A DNA stretch of 64,000 nucleotides from Gemmata palustris (GTDB lineage: Bacteria; Planctomycetota; Planctomycetia; Gemmatales; Gemmataceae). The notes below the pieces were generated by a model. The model did no database searches, was not told the origin of the DNA, and was given only the letters and a program-made list of their open reading frames with translations. Location: assembly GCF_017939745.1 (NCBI RefSeq), contig NZ_JAGKQQ010000001.1, positions 1,984,001 to 2,048,000 of the forward strand, in the 5' to 3' direction. Below are positions 43,693 to 52,452 of this stretch, piece after piece. Within the stretch, counting starts at the first letter, position 1; each line of letters starts with the position of its first letter. The position numbers were made by a program, and so were the translations under genes.

Positions 43693-45687
43693 GTGGTCTT
43701 GGTGCTGTGTCCCAACTGTGGGGTGAGGCTGAAAGCGCCCGAAAGTCGAATCGGCAGAAAAGTCCGGTGCCAGCAGTGTCAACACTCGTTCCGCATTCCC
43801 GTACTCACCCCGGCGGATCGCGCCGCCCGTGAACCGCAGGAGATCGACGCAGCCGAGGCGCCCGCGCTTCCTTTATCCAACGGCATAAAATACGCCAAGA
43901 TAAGATGCCCTTACTGCGGGGTGAAACTGAAGGCGCCCGAGAGTCGAATCGGCAGAAAAGTCCGGTGCCCGCGGTGTCAGCACTCGTTCCGCGTCCTCGC
44001 GCCCCTCCCGGTGAATCGCGTCGCCCGTGAACCGCAGAGACTCGATGCAGCCGAAGCACCCGCGGCTCTACTGTCGAAAGAAAATAAGGCCGACCCAACC
44101 GACTTCGCACCGGCGCAACCGGCGCCGGACCTGACAACCGCACCGGTGAAAGCTCTCTCCGGGCTTCCGGGCGCCGGTGCGGTCGACCTCGATCAAGCGG
44201 CTCCGAAGCCCCCCGCGCCCCAGCCCGTCGCGCACTCGTCCGAAATCCCCGCCGACGGCCCACAACCCCGCAAGACGCGCGAGAACGAGCCGGAGGAAAC
44301 AGCAGAGAACACGTCCCGTTACCAGTGCCCGGAAGCAAAAAGCGGGACGGACAGGAGGCTGCGGACCAGGGTCGGCGCCAGACTTCTCGCGGTCACTCTG
44401 GGGACCGCCGCGGTCATCGCGTACATGAAGAACACGGAACCGCCGGAAGCGATCAAAACGGAAGCGCAGAACGAAGACCCGTCGGCTCCGGCGGACCCGA
44501 ACTCGGCGGACCAGGCTCTCGAACCCGAGGGCACGCGCCCGGCGCTCGAACTGACGGCCGCGCGCCCCGCGTTCACTGTCGGTAAGGAGCCGATCGTGTT
44601 CGAGCGCGCGGACAAGCCGAGTGAACCGCGGTTCATCCTCGAAACGGAGTTCGACCTCGTCCGGCGCGCGTTCCCGCCCTTCGACCCGAAAACGGCCGAC
44701 ACCTTTGTCGTGGTGCGAACCGGTACGAATTTCGCGCTCGACGCCTACAGTCCGTCGTCCCGGGTGCGCGTCTCGCGCCTGGAGTTCACCGCCGACCCCG
44801 TCGAGCCGATCTGGGACCTGCACTCCTCCGCCACCGCCACGCGGTTCCTCGCCGCGTCCGGCGGGAAGCTCACGGTGTGGGATCTGGAGGGTAACACGAA
44901 GCTGGCCGATGCCGTTGATCCCTTCGCCGGCAAGCCGGACCACCAGAAAGACGGTCTCGCCGCCGCGTTCTTCGCGCCCCAACCGGACCAGATCGTGACC
45001 GTTTCCACGGCCGGCGCGGTCCACCTGTTCGACGTGCGCCGCGGGGCCACCGTGTCCGAGTTCATCGCGCCCCGCGGCGCGCGAGGGAAAGTCATCTTGG
45101 GTGCGTCCGTCGCCCGCGCCGCGGGGGGCGGATCGATCGTCCTCGTCGTGGGCGGGGTTCTTTACCAGATCAAGGCCGGAGCGGCCCTCGACCGGCTCCG
45201 CGTACACGACCTCGGGGGCGAGGTGAAGCCGCTCGCCGTCGCCGCCAGCGGTACCCCCGGCCGACTCCTGTTGACCCTCGAGACGAAAGGGAAGGGCAAA
45301 AAGGACCGCGCGCTGTTCTATCTTCCGCTCGGCGCCGAGTCGCGGCCCGTGACCTCGTTGTGGCCACCCGGCGCGGGGGCACCGAAGGGCGCGCTCTGGG
45401 TCAACGACACCTCGGCCGGTGTGATTACCGAAAGTGGGGTCGTGTGGTTTAGCGACGACCAGAACAAGTTCGGCCCGGTCGTCGTCACCCGGCCGGCCGG
45501 CGGCGGTCTTTACTTCGGGGCCGGGAACCTGTTCTGGTTCGTCGTCCCGCACCCGAGCAACCCGGCGCGGTCGGTCCTCGTCCCGCAAGCGGTCCCGTTC
45601 GGGGACACGTTCGAGTTCCGCGGCGCGGCCGAAGCGAACGAGCCGCTCCGCGTCCTCCGCATCGACCCCAACGGCCTCGCCAAGTGA
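43693..45687 (+). CDS. Protein with tandem zinc ribbons, TM and a WD40-like propeller
   Basis: I place the start at GTG 43693, six bases after GAGG; the frame is open upstream through the transposase relic. The 664-residue product starts with two near-identical four-cysteine zinc ribbons (CPNCGVRLKAPESRIGRKVR with CQQCQHSF, then CPYCGVKLKAPESRIGRKVR with CPRCQHSF), duplicated at DNA level with a 198-bp period. A Pro/Ala-rich linker follows. Then comes a membrane segment at ~235-250 (ARLLAVTLGTAAVIAYM) and ~400 residues of propeller-like strands (FLAASGGKLTVWDLEG, IVTVSTAGAVHLFDVRRG). Planctomycetes have many such proteins, with a cytoplasmic zinc ribbon and an exported propeller. The ribbon's target is unknown. 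Confidence 0.8.
   Translation: MVLVLCPNCGVRLKAPESRIGRKVRCQQCQHSFRIPVLTPADRAAREPQEIDAAEAPALPLSNGIKYAKIRCPYCGVKLKAPESRIGRKVRCPRCQHSFRVLAPLPVNRVAREPQRLDAAEAPAALLSKENKADPTDFAPAQPAPDLTTAPVKALSGLPGAGAVDLDQAAPKPPAPQPVAHSSEIPADGPQPRKTRENEPEETAENTSRYQCPEAKSGTDRRLRTRVGARLLAVTLGTAAVIAYMKNTEPPEAIKTEAQNEDPSAPADPNSADQALEPEGTRPALELTAARPAFTVGKEPIVFERADKPSEPRFILETEFDLVRRAFPPFDPKTADTFVVVRTGTNFALDAYSPSSRVRVSRLEFTADPVEPIWDLHSSATATRFLAASGGKLTVWDLEGNTKLADAVDPFAGKPDHQKDGLAAAFFAPQPDQIVTVSTAGAVHLFDVRRGATVSEFIAPRGARGKVILGASVARAAGGGSIVLVVGGVLYQIKAGAALDRLRVHDLGGEVKPLAVAASGTPGRLLLTLETKGKGKKDRALFYLPLGAESRPVTSLWPPGAGAPKGALWVNDTSAGVITESGVVWFSDDQNKFGPVVVTRPAGGGLYFGAGNLFWFVVPHPSNPARSVLVPQAVPFGDTFEFRGAAEANEPLRVLRIDPNGLAK
43711..44010 (+). 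repeat. Intragenic tandem duplication encoding the two zinc ribbons
   Basis: Two blocks of about 90 bp are nearly identical at DNA level, offset by 198 bp (GTCGAATCGG occurs at 43745 and 43943). The duplicated unit also includes the GCAGCCGA-type linker coding for LDAAEAPA. Identity in synonymous positions points to a recent duplication. Confidence 0.8.
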
Positions 45688-45827
45688 GGCGGGCGACCGG
45701 TATTCAGTGGCGGAGAGCGGGTTTATGACTTAGGAATGATGTTGCGGAACCGAACGGCCCGCCGGGGCGTCGAACCAGTAACGGGTTCTATTCCCACCCA
45801 CTCACCACTCCCAGAGGGACGTTTACG

Positions 45828-46547
45828 ATGTTTCAGCGGACGACGTACATCGCCGCGCTCGCAGTGTGCGGCCTCGGGTTGACCGCCCTTCACAGCGGCG
45901 CGCAACCCGAAAAGAAAGCGAAGCCGGAAGACTCGGCCAAGTCGAAGAAGGCCCTTCAAGAAGTTCAGGACTTCATCGGGCTGTGGAACCTCGAGGGCAC
46001 GCAGAAGGTCGGCGCGAAGACCGAGGCGTGGAAGGAGAAGGTGAGCTGGGGCTGGAAGTTCAAGGACGGCGACGCCTGGATCACAGTTTCGTTTGCCGAG
46101 GGTAAGGGCAAATACTTCACGAGCGGCGAACTGAAGTACGACGCGGAGAAGAAGAAGTACCTGCTCGCCCTCACCCCGTCCGCGAAGGGCGAAGCCGCCC
46201 AGACGTTCGAGGGCGCCTACGCGAAGGGCGCGCTGAAGGTCGAGCGCAAGGACCCGAAGACCAACGACGTGTACCGCCTCACACTGAACACCGCTGCCGA
46301 GGGCGAGCGGTTCGCCATGAAGTACGAGAAGCAGGACGGCGGGAAGGGCCTGTTCTCCGCGGTCCACGCGATGAACGGCAGCAAGGACGGCGTCGTTGCC
46401 GGCGCACCCAAGAAGCCGGAGTGCATCGTCTCGGGCGGTTCCGCCAACATCTCCGTGAGCTACAATGGCAAGGACTACTGGGTGTGCTGCTCCGGGTGCC
46501 GCGACGAGTTCAAAGAGAATCCAGAAAAGTACGTGAAGGGCAAGTAG
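45828..46547 (+). CDS. Exported protein with C-terminal YHS-like metal-binding domain
   Basis: The 239-residue protein has a signal peptide (TYIAALAVCGLGLTALHSGA). A central beta-rich domain (~45-175) repeats short Gly/Lys/Glu strands (FIGLWNLEGTQKVG, YDAEKKKYLLALTP) and resembles lipocalin-like or DUF1579-type domains. The last ~45 residues are YHS-like: CIVSGGSANISVSYNGKDYWVCCSGCRDEFKENPEKY, with Cys pairs positioned as in TRASH/YHS metal sensors. A role in binding a soft metal such as copper in the periplasm is likely but not shown. It stands alone between two plus-strand genes. Confidence 0.8.
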   Translation: MFQRTTYIAALAVCGLGLTALHSGAQPEKKAKPEDSAKSKKALQEVQDFIGLWNLEGTQKVGAKTEAWKEKVSWGWKFKDGDAWITVSFAEGKGKYFTSGELKYDAEKKKYLLALTPSAKGEAAQTFEGAYAKGALKVERKDPKTNDVYRLTLNTAAEGERFAMKYEKQDGGKGLFSAVHAMNGSKDGVVAGAPKKPECIVSGGSANISVSYNGKDYWVCCSGCRDEFKENPEKYVKGK

Positions 46548-46738
46548 CCGCGGGGCGCGAGAAGAGTGGCAGGTGGTGGTCCCGGGGCGCGACGCACGCA
46601 CTCCGGGAAGCGTTCCTCGGGCTTCACTCCGGCCCGCATTTCCCCCAACTTCGCTCCCTTTCGCTCAAGCCATCCATCCCTCCCGGTCGATCTTCTGTGT
46701 GGTGCACGGTCCCGGCGCACCACGAGAGGAGGTCAACC

Positions 46739-48214
46739 GTGCGCTCCAAACACATCCTGATCGTCGTTATCGGGTTGGGTACGGCGCTCGCGCTGACCCC
46801 GACCGCGAGCCCCCAAGACACCCGCGACCCGTTCGGCGGCCTTCAGCCGCACTACTGGCCGAACCGGTCCGTCAGCATCCCGGTCAACGTTCAGAACCTC
46901 GGTGCGCTCCAGAACAAGGTCACGCACCTCCAGCTCTACTACTCCTTGAACCGCGGCGCGTTTCAGAAGGGGCAGAAGTTACCGGTCGGCGGGCTGAGCC
47001 AGATCAACGACCGGCGCGGCTTCATCTTTGAGGCCCCCCGCGACGGGGATTACGAGTTCGCGGTGCAGCTCGTCTACGCCGACGAGACCGTCGCACCCAA
47101 AGCGGACGCGCTCGCGCCGGAAATTCGCGCCGTCGTCGATACCGTGGCCCCGCGCGTGCAACTCGCGCCGTCGGGCACCGGGGTGGAGTGGCGCGCCACC
47201 GACGACAACCTCGACCCAACGAGCATCGTCCTCGAGTGCAAATGGCCGTCCAGTACCGACTGGACGGCGGTGAAGAACGTGCCCGCGGATAAGCCGTTCC
47301 GGGCGAGTGACTTCTACGCATGGAAGTTCAAGCCGGGGCAGTCGCTCGACGTGCGCGTCAAGGCCCGGGACCGGGCCGGGCACGAGGGGCTCTCGCCGGT
47401 CGTGCGCGTCCCCGCGGAGCCGGGCACACCGGTCGGGCTGCCGAAACAACCGGGCGGACCGGCGTGGGCGGGCGGGTCCGTGCCGTCCCTGCCGGAACCG
47501 CGCATCGACTACGTAAACGCACTCGAATTCGACTTCGAGTACACCGTGCAACACATGGGGCGCTCGGGGGTTCAGGCCGCGCACCTCTTCGTGCAGAAGG
47601 ACAAGGGCACCTGGGAATTCGTGAAGAAACAACCGAGCAAGCTGATGCCCGGCGACGCAGAACCGCACAAAATCCCTCTTGCGTACAAGGCGCCCAACGA
47701 GGGCATTTACGGGTTCTACATCATCCCGGAGAGCGGCGCGGGTAAGAAGGCCGACGACCCCAAAAAGGACGACCCGCCGATGGTGCTCGTGGTGGTGGAC
47801 ACCACGAAACCGCGCGTGGAGATCACCGGCGTGCAGGTGAAGCCGGGCGGCGTTAAGGGGCCGCTCGTCGAGATCACCTGGAGCGCGTCCGACGCGAACC
47901 TGATGCCGCAACCCGTGCGGCTGGAGTGGTCGCTCGACAAGACCGCCACGAAGTGGAACGAGATCAAGTACCGGCTCGACAACGATCTCACCGCCACCAC
48001 CGGGCGCTACGCCTGGGAAGTGCCCGACGAAAAGTTGTGGAAGTTCTACGTCCGCGCACAGGCCGTGGACAAAGCCGCGAACACCGGCGAACACGTCTGG
48101 GGCCAAGAAGTAATCGTCGATCTGGAGAAGCCCTCGGGCACGATCGACCGGGTTCGTGGGGGGGCGGGAGCACCCGACCCGAAGCCCTCCGTACCGGAAA
48201 AGTCAGCCCACTAA
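46739..48214 (+). CDS. Exported Ig-like-repeat protein of unknown function
   Basis: I place the start at GTG 46739, five bases after GAGGAGGT, giving a signal peptide (RSKHILIVVIGLGTALAL). The 491-residue product has three or four beta-sandwich units with a recurring pattern of YSLNRGAFQKGQKLPVGG, VLVVVDTTKPRVEITGVQV and LEWSLDKTATKWNEIKY. The W-x-A-x-D-x-N-L sequence (WRATDDNLDPTSI, WSASDANLMPQPV) occurs at least twice. These look like Ig-like or fibronectin-like modules of planctomycete secreted proteins. No enzyme motif was seen. It converges with plsC. Confidence 0.7.
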   Translation: MRSKHILIVVIGLGTALALTPTASPQDTRDPFGGLQPHYWPNRSVSIPVNVQNLGALQNKVTHLQLYYSLNRGAFQKGQKLPVGGLSQINDRRGFIFEAPRDGDYEFAVQLVYADETVAPKADALAPEIRAVVDTVAPRVQLAPSGTGVEWRATDDNLDPTSIVLECKWPSSTDWTAVKNVPADKPFRASDFYAWKFKPGQSLDVRVKARDRAGHEGLSPVVRVPAEPGTPVGLPKQPGGPAWAGGSVPSLPEPRIDYVNALEFDFEYTVQHMGRSGVQAAHLFVQKDKGTWEFVKKQPSKLMPGDAEPHKIPLAYKAPNEGIYGFYIIPESGAGKKADDPKKDDPPMVLVVVDTTKPRVEITGVQVKPGGVKGPLVEITWSASDANLMPQPVRLEWSLDKTATKWNEIKYRLDNDLTATTGRYAWEVPDEKLWKFYVRAQAVDKAANTGEHVWGQEVIVDLEKPSGTIDRVRGGAGAPDPKPSVPEKSAH

Positions 48215-48251
48215 TGTCGTTTCGGGATCGTTGGAGCGAATTGGACGAGCC

Positions 48252-48294
48252 GCGACCGCCGGGGAGCGGAAGCACTTCCCACTCCCCGGCCCGC
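48252..48294. repeat. REP-like unit in a convergent gap (weak)
   Basis: GAGCCGCGACCG followed by CCGGGGAGCGG (48252-48275) resembles one arm of the 51428-51525 repeat. It is followed by CTCCCCGG, which pairs with CCGGGGAG. It lies between the convergent exported-protein and plsC genes and could serve as a terminator. Confidence 0.4.
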
Positions 48295-48372
48295 GAGAAG
48301 CTCCGCTGACAGGGCCGGGAAGACAACGCAGAGAGCAGCACGCCAATGTGAATTGCCACTGGGCGACGGTAA

Positions 48373-49041
48373 TCACTTCCGACGCAGGCGCTCGGCGTCC
48401 GCGTGCTGCTCCACGAGCGCGCGGTGCAGGTCGGCGAGCATCGCGTCGCGCTTCATGTTCTGGTAGCGCGCGGCCTCAATAGGAGCGCCCACGGAAATCG
48501 CAATCGTACTCGGGTCCGGTGGTAACAAGAGGGGCGACAACTTCGGCCACTTCATGTGCCGCGACCACGCCGCGAACGCGCCCGCGATCCCCACTGGCAC
48601 AATCGGGCAATTCACGCGCTTGATGAGCAGCGACACGCCCGGCTTCAGCGGCTCGACCGCGCCGTCCTGCGTGCGCTCGCCTTCGGGGAACACGAGCACC
48701 GCCTGCCCCTGGCCCAGCGCATCGAGCACCGCCTGAATGCCGTCCTTCCCCATGCCGCGGTCGATCGGGATCGCGTTCAGGCTGCGAATGATGGGTGCGA
48801 GTCCGCGCTGCTCGAAGAGGTTCTTTCGCGCGAGATACGAAAGATAGCGGCGCGACGAGAGCCCCACCATCACCGGGTCGAACATCGACTGGTGGTTCGC
48901 GAGCACCAGCACCGGCCCGGTGCGCGGCATGTTCTTCCAGCCGCTGCGCCGGATGCTGAACCCGAACGTGAAGAACGTGAATGAGGACCAGAAAACGGTG
49001 TCGTACCACACGCGGCCGACGAAGTTCGGGCGGTCTGCCAT
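48373..49041 (-). CDS. plsC: 1-acyl-sn-glycerol-3-phosphate acyltransferase family protein
   Basis: The 222-residue protein is a PlsC-type acyltransferase that adds an acyl chain to lysophosphatidate or a related acceptor at the membrane. The NHX4D motif is NHQSMFD (~52-58). The second block is FEQRGLAPIIRSLNAIPIDRG and the third is VFPEGERTQDG, followed by PVGIAGAFAAW. All key residues are present. The start at 49041 (MADRPNFVGRVWY) avoids overlap with cmk; an ATG 15 codons upstream would overlap it. It follows cmk by 29 bp, a pairing known from other bacteria. Confidence 0.88.
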   Translation of the reverse strand: MADRPNFVGRVWYDTVFWSSFTFFTFGFSIRRSGWKNMPRTGPVLVLANHQSMFDPVMVGLSSRRYLSYLARKNLFEQRGLAPIIRSLNAIPIDRGMGKDGIQAVLDALGQGQAVLVFPEGERTQDGAVEPLKPGVSLLIKRVNCPIVPVGIAGAFAAWSRHMKWPKLSPLLLPPDPSTIAISVGAPIEAARYQNMKRDAMLADLHRALVEQHADAERLRRK

Positions 49042-49070
49042 ATCCGAAGTGCTTTCTGCGGCCCCAACGC

Positions 49071-49733
49071 TCAGCGCCGCAGGCACGCGCGGAGGTCGCG
49101 GACGACGTTCTCTAAGCGGTTGATGACTTCGTTCGTGGTGAGGTGTGTTGTATCGAGGACCATCGCGTCCGGGGCGGGGGCCATCGGCGCGAGTTCGCGC
49201 GCCGCGTCGCGCCGGTCGCGCTCGTCCTGGTCGCGCATCACGTCCGCGACGCTGACAACGTCGCCCTTCGCGGCGAGTTCGGCCGCGCGCCGTTCGGCCC
49301 GCACGCGCGCGTCAGCAATCAGGAAGAACTTGCACTCCGCGGTCGGAAACACGAACGAACCCTGGTCGCGCCCGTCGCAGATCATGTCGTGCCCGGTCGC
49401 CGTCGCGCGCTGGGCGGCGACGAGCATCAGGCGCACGGCCCGGTGAACGGCGACCTCGCTCGCGCCACGCGACACGTCCGGCGCGCGGATCGCTGCGACC
49501 ACGTTCTCGCCGTTCAGCAGGATACAGCCCGGCGGCACCTCGACGCGCACGCCCGCCAGCGCCGCCGTCACCGCGGCCTCGTCGCCGGGGCGAATGCCCG
49601 CCCGCAGAACCGCGAGCGCAACGGCGCGGTACATCGCGCCGGTGTTCAGGTACTCGAACCCCAAACGGGCCGCGAGTTCCTTCGTAACGGTGCTCTTGCC
49701 GACCCCGGACGGACCATCAATGGTAACGATCAT
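49071..49733 (-). CDS. cmk: Cytidylate kinase
   Basis: The 220-residue enzyme phosphorylates CMP/dCMP to the diphosphates with ATP. It starts at the ATG at 49733 with MIVTIDGPSGVGKSTVTKEL, a Walker A motif at residues 7-14. The NMP-binding landmarks are GFEYLNTGAMYRAVAL and DGRDQGSFVFPTAECKFFL (family consensus GRDIGTVVFPDA), and a lid-type RDQDERDRRDAARELAP is near the end. The Q in GRDQGS is a small departure from consensus. A start 17 codons upstream is possible but adds no conserved sequence. It precedes plsC. Confidence 0.93.
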   Translation of the reverse strand: MIVTIDGPSGVGKSTVTKELAARLGFEYLNTGAMYRAVALAVLRAGIRPGDEAAVTAALAGVRVEVPPGCILLNGENVVAAIRAPDVSRGASEVAVHRAVRLMLVAAQRATATGHDMICDGRDQGSFVFPTAECKFFLIADARVRAERRAAELAAKGDVVSVADVMRDQDERDRRDAARELAPMAPAPDAMVLDTTHLTTNEVINRLENVVRDLRACLRR

Positions 49734-49825
49734 GTGCAGCGCGGGATGCGGAGCGCGGAGCAGAAAACCAAGAACGGAAGACAATCGTCTTCCGTTCTGA
49801 GCGTCGTGTCCCGCACTTCTCGGGT

Positions 49826-51373
49826 TTACTTGATCCGCAGCGTAACAGTCTCTTTGTCCTTGATGACGCTCCGCGTGACCGCGGCCCCGGACTGGAGGAG
49901 CTGGTAGCTGAACTCTCCGGCCGGCACTTCGACATCGATCTTCGTGTTCGGCAGAATCCGGTGCGACTTCTCGTTGATGACCATCGAGATCTCGACCGGG
50001 TACTCGTTCACCACCTTCACGATGCCCCTCGGCTTCGCCTCGGGGACGATCGCCGGCTTCAACGCGGTCTGCGTCTTCAGCGATTTGAGTTCGTTGTCGA
50101 GTTCCGCAATGCGGTTCTTGAGCCGCTTGATTTCCTCGACCGCGCCGGGATCGCTGGGAAGGATAGTCGTCCCGTCGGTGTCCTTCTTGCCCTTCAACAG
50201 TTCCGTAAGCCCCTTAACAGATGTTTCGAGCGCCGTGATCTTCTTGTTTGCTTCGGTCAAGTCGTCTCTGAGCTTCTCCGTCTCCGTCTTCTCGGCGGCT
50301 TTCACCGGCACGGCCGGAACGATCGGCGGAAGTGGCACGGCGGACCGGGCCTGCTCCGCGGTGAGCATCGCACCGCTAAGGACCGCGAGGGCGGCCGTCT
50401 GTTTCAGGTTGAGCATGGCGGATTCTCGTGGTGTCGGGCTCAGTGGGTTGGCCGCCGGGACCGAGAACTTGTCGGTCGAACCGAATGACGGCTCGGGCGG
50501 CTTCGGCCGATCGACCGGCGTGCCGGGCACGTCGCGCCCCCCGGGGCTCTTCGGTGGGAAGCCGGCAGGCATCGCGGCACCAGTCGGCGGCGTTGGATTG
50601 AGCGTATTCCCTGGAATAGTCGGGTTCAAGCCAGAATCCGGTTTACCCGGTAACATCGGCTGCACCGACTCGGTAGTTTGTACCGGTGGTATCAACGGCG
50701 CAATTCCCGCCGGCGGGGGAACTACGGGCATTACCGGCGCGGGCGGCGCAGGAACGACGGGTACCTTTTGTGGCTCCGCGGTCCCACCGGGAAGCGCGGG
50801 AAGTGCGGGCAGGGAGCCCGGTGTGGTCGGCGCTGGTAACCCAGCGGCGGGAGGGGCACTCGGAACCGGCAGTTGCGGCAGCAAGTCCATCGGCGGAGCC
50901 GGGATGGTCGGCTTCGCGGCCGGTGGAGTTTGCGCAGCCGGCACCTTCGGCAGCTCGACGGGCGGGAGCGACGGCACCGGCGGGAGCAAGTTCTTATCGG
51001 CACCAGAACCCGCATCGGGAACGCGCGGACCCGCTCCGACCGGTTCGAGATTCGGCGGGAACGGCGCGGGCGGGGCCGGAATAACGGGCACTGCGGGTGC
51101 AACCGGGGTCGGCGCGCTGGGTACGGGTATCGGGAGCGCGGCCCCGACCTGAATCACTTCCCCGGGCGGAACATCACGCCGATCGACTTCGGCAACCGCC
51201 GGCACAACCGGATCTGCTAACCGCGTCCAGGCGGCGTCTTCGACTACGGGCGGCACGGGCTTATGAGTGTCCGTGGTTGCCCGAACGACGCCGACCAGTC
51301 CGCCCGCGACGACACCCCCACCGATCGCGACCGCCACGACCTTGCGCCACCACAGTTTGCGTTCCGTCGTCAT
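49826..51373 (-). CDS. Membrane protein, Pro/Gly-rich, with coiled coil and C-terminal beta domain
   Basis: The 515-residue protein begins with a basic signal-anchor (ERKLWWRKVVAVAIGGGVVAGGLVGVV). Residues ~70-320 are rich in Pro, Ala and Gly. At ~320 a second signal-peptide-like stretch occurs (MLNLKQTAALAVLSGAML, then an A-R-S-A cleavage-like site). A coiled coil (KLRDDLTEANKKITALETSV, EIKRLKNRIAELDNELKSL) follows, and the last ~75 residues look like a compact beta domain (IVKVVNEYPVEISMVINEKS). The internal signal peptide suggests either a fusion of two genes or internal initiation at 50415. The proteins encoded upstream and downstream are also exported. No function is recognised. Confidence 0.7.
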   Translation of the reverse strand: MTTERKLWWRKVVAVAIGGGVVAGGLVGVVRATTDTHKPVPPVVEDAAWTRLADPVVPAVAEVDRRDVPPGEVIQVGAALPIPVPSAPTPVAPAVPVIPAPPAPFPPNLEPVGAGPRVPDAGSGADKNLLPPVPSLPPVELPKVPAAQTPPAAKPTIPAPPMDLLPQLPVPSAPPAAGLPAPTTPGSLPALPALPGGTAEPQKVPVVPAPPAPVMPVVPPPAGIAPLIPPVQTTESVQPMLPGKPDSGLNPTIPGNTLNPTPPTGAAMPAGFPPKSPGGRDVPGTPVDRPKPPEPSFGSTDKFSVPAANPLSPTPRESAMLNLKQTAALAVLSGAMLTAEQARSAVPLPPIVPAVPVKAAEKTETEKLRDDLTEANKKITALETSVKGLTELLKGKKDTDGTTILPSDPGAVEEIKRLKNRIAELDNELKSLKTQTALKPAIVPEAKPRGIVKVVNEYPVEISMVINEKSHRILPNTKIDVEVPAGEFSYQLLQSGAAVTRSVIKDKETVTLRIK

Positions 51374-51624
51374 TGGGGCGTCCCTTTCCCGTTAGTCCGG
51401 TTCGTCCGGTTTCTGATTCCTTGGAAGCGAGCCGCGACCGCAAGAGAGCGGGAGGCACAACCGGTTCCCAATGGTTCCGGCTCAACGCGGGGAGCCGCAG
51501 ACCGCTCCCTTGCGGTCGCGGCTCGTTTGCCCGCTACGACGATCACAAAAACGAAACCAATCGCATTCACCGTAAGTGCCTTTGTCGGGCGGATACCCAC
51601 CGGACGAGGGCAATTTCGCCGCGC
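51374..51624. other. 251-bp gap carrying an inverted repeat
   Basis: It lies between the Pro-rich protein gene and the GNAT gene, both on the minus strand. It contains the repeat at 51428-51525 described separately. The remainder shows no open frame of merit. Confidence 0.5.
51428..51525. repeat. 24-bp inverted repeat, REP/BIME-like
   Basis: Arms 51428-51451 (CGAGCCGCGACCGCAAGAGA, then GCGG) and 51502-51525 are reverse complements with one mismatch, 50 bp apart. Each arm folds as CCGC...GCGG around a GCAA-type loop, as in the 10570-10640 element. The shared core is CCGCAAG-G/A-G. Confidence 0.8.
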
Positions 51625-52179
51625 TCAGCTCTCTTCAAACATCGCGACGCGGTTGATCGGTTCGCCACCGAACTCGGCCCACTCCTCTTCCGCGGGCTTG
51701 TACTCCATCTGGTAGGCGTCCTCGCCGCTGTCCTCGTAGTAGTTGCGGAGGACGCGGGCCGCCTTGAACCGGTGCGCCCGGAAGAACAGTTGCGCGGCCG
51801 TGTTCCCCTCGCGCACCGCGAGGCTCAGCTTCTGCCGGCGGTGGCTGCACAGTTTGTAGATCAGCTTGTTGATGAGCAGCCCGCCCACCCCGCTCCGACG
51901 AACCGCGGGTGCGACCGCGAAATTCAGGAGCTGGAGGCGCGCCCGGTGCAGTTCATAAATCATGAACCCGATGATCGTGTCGCCCCGCTCGGCGACCATC
52001 CCGATGCAGTTCCGCTGGCGCAGGCACCGGAGGAAGTCGTCCTCGGTCCAGGCGTACTCGAAGCTCGACAACTCGATGCCCATGACGTCCGGCATGTCCC
52101 GCCGGATCATCCAACGAATGTGGATCGCGTTCGCGTCCGTTTCGATCCGGTCCCTGCGTGGCGCACGACTAATGCTCAT
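51625..52179 (-). CDS. rimI: GNAT N-acetyltransferase, RimI-like
   Basis: The 184-residue protein starts at the ATG at 52179 after GGGAGG; an upstream open frame is Arg/Gly-rich and not coding. The GNAT fold shows FEYAWTEDDFLRCLRQRN, GFMIYELHRARLQLLNFAVA, and the acetyl-CoA motif RRSGVGGLLINKLI (consensus Q/RxxGxG/A). The later SLAVREGNTAAQLFFRAHRF matches the ribosomal-protein S18 alanine acetyltransferase subgroup, including the aromatic-rich C-terminus (RNYYEDSGEDAYQMEYKP). It would acetylate an N-terminal amine from acetyl-CoA in the cytoplasm. A different amine target is possible. Confidence 0.82.
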   Translation of the reverse strand: MSISRAPRRDRIETDANAIHIRWMIRRDMPDVMGIELSSFEYAWTEDDFLRCLRQRNCIGMVAERGDTIIGFMIYELHRARLQLLNFAVAPAVRRSGVGGLLINKLIYKLCSHRRQKLSLAVREGNTAAQLFFRAHRFKAARVLRNYYEDSGEDAYQMEYKPAEEEWAEFGGEPINRVAMFEES

Positions 52180-52319
52180 GAACGGACTCCCTCCCCCGTC
52201 CGGCCCCGCAGCGCGTCCCGCGCACGGAGCCGGTATGAAGTCGCCGGACTGTAGCAACCCCCGCTGTTCCCTTCCACTGCACCTCGCCCCGTGCCCCCGC
52301 ACGGCCGAGGCCGTCTCGC

Positions 52320-52342
52320 CCCCCGCTCTTGTGGAGCGGGGG
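52320..52342. terminator. Stem-loop downstream of the DUF11 gene
   Basis: CCCCCGCTC (52320-52328) pairs with GAGCGGGGG (52334-52342) around a 5-nt loop. It lies about 110 bp after the stop of the DUF11 gene on the minus strand. No T-tract follows. It may also be a repeat unit. Confidence 0.35.
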
Positions 52343-52452
52343 CAACTCACCGATCTGTCGCCACTGCCTTTCGCCCTCGCGGGCGCCGCCGCTGTCCTTG
52401 ACACCCCTGGCCGCGCGGACGGGGTGCTCCCGTCCCCTGCCCTTGGGCCGCG

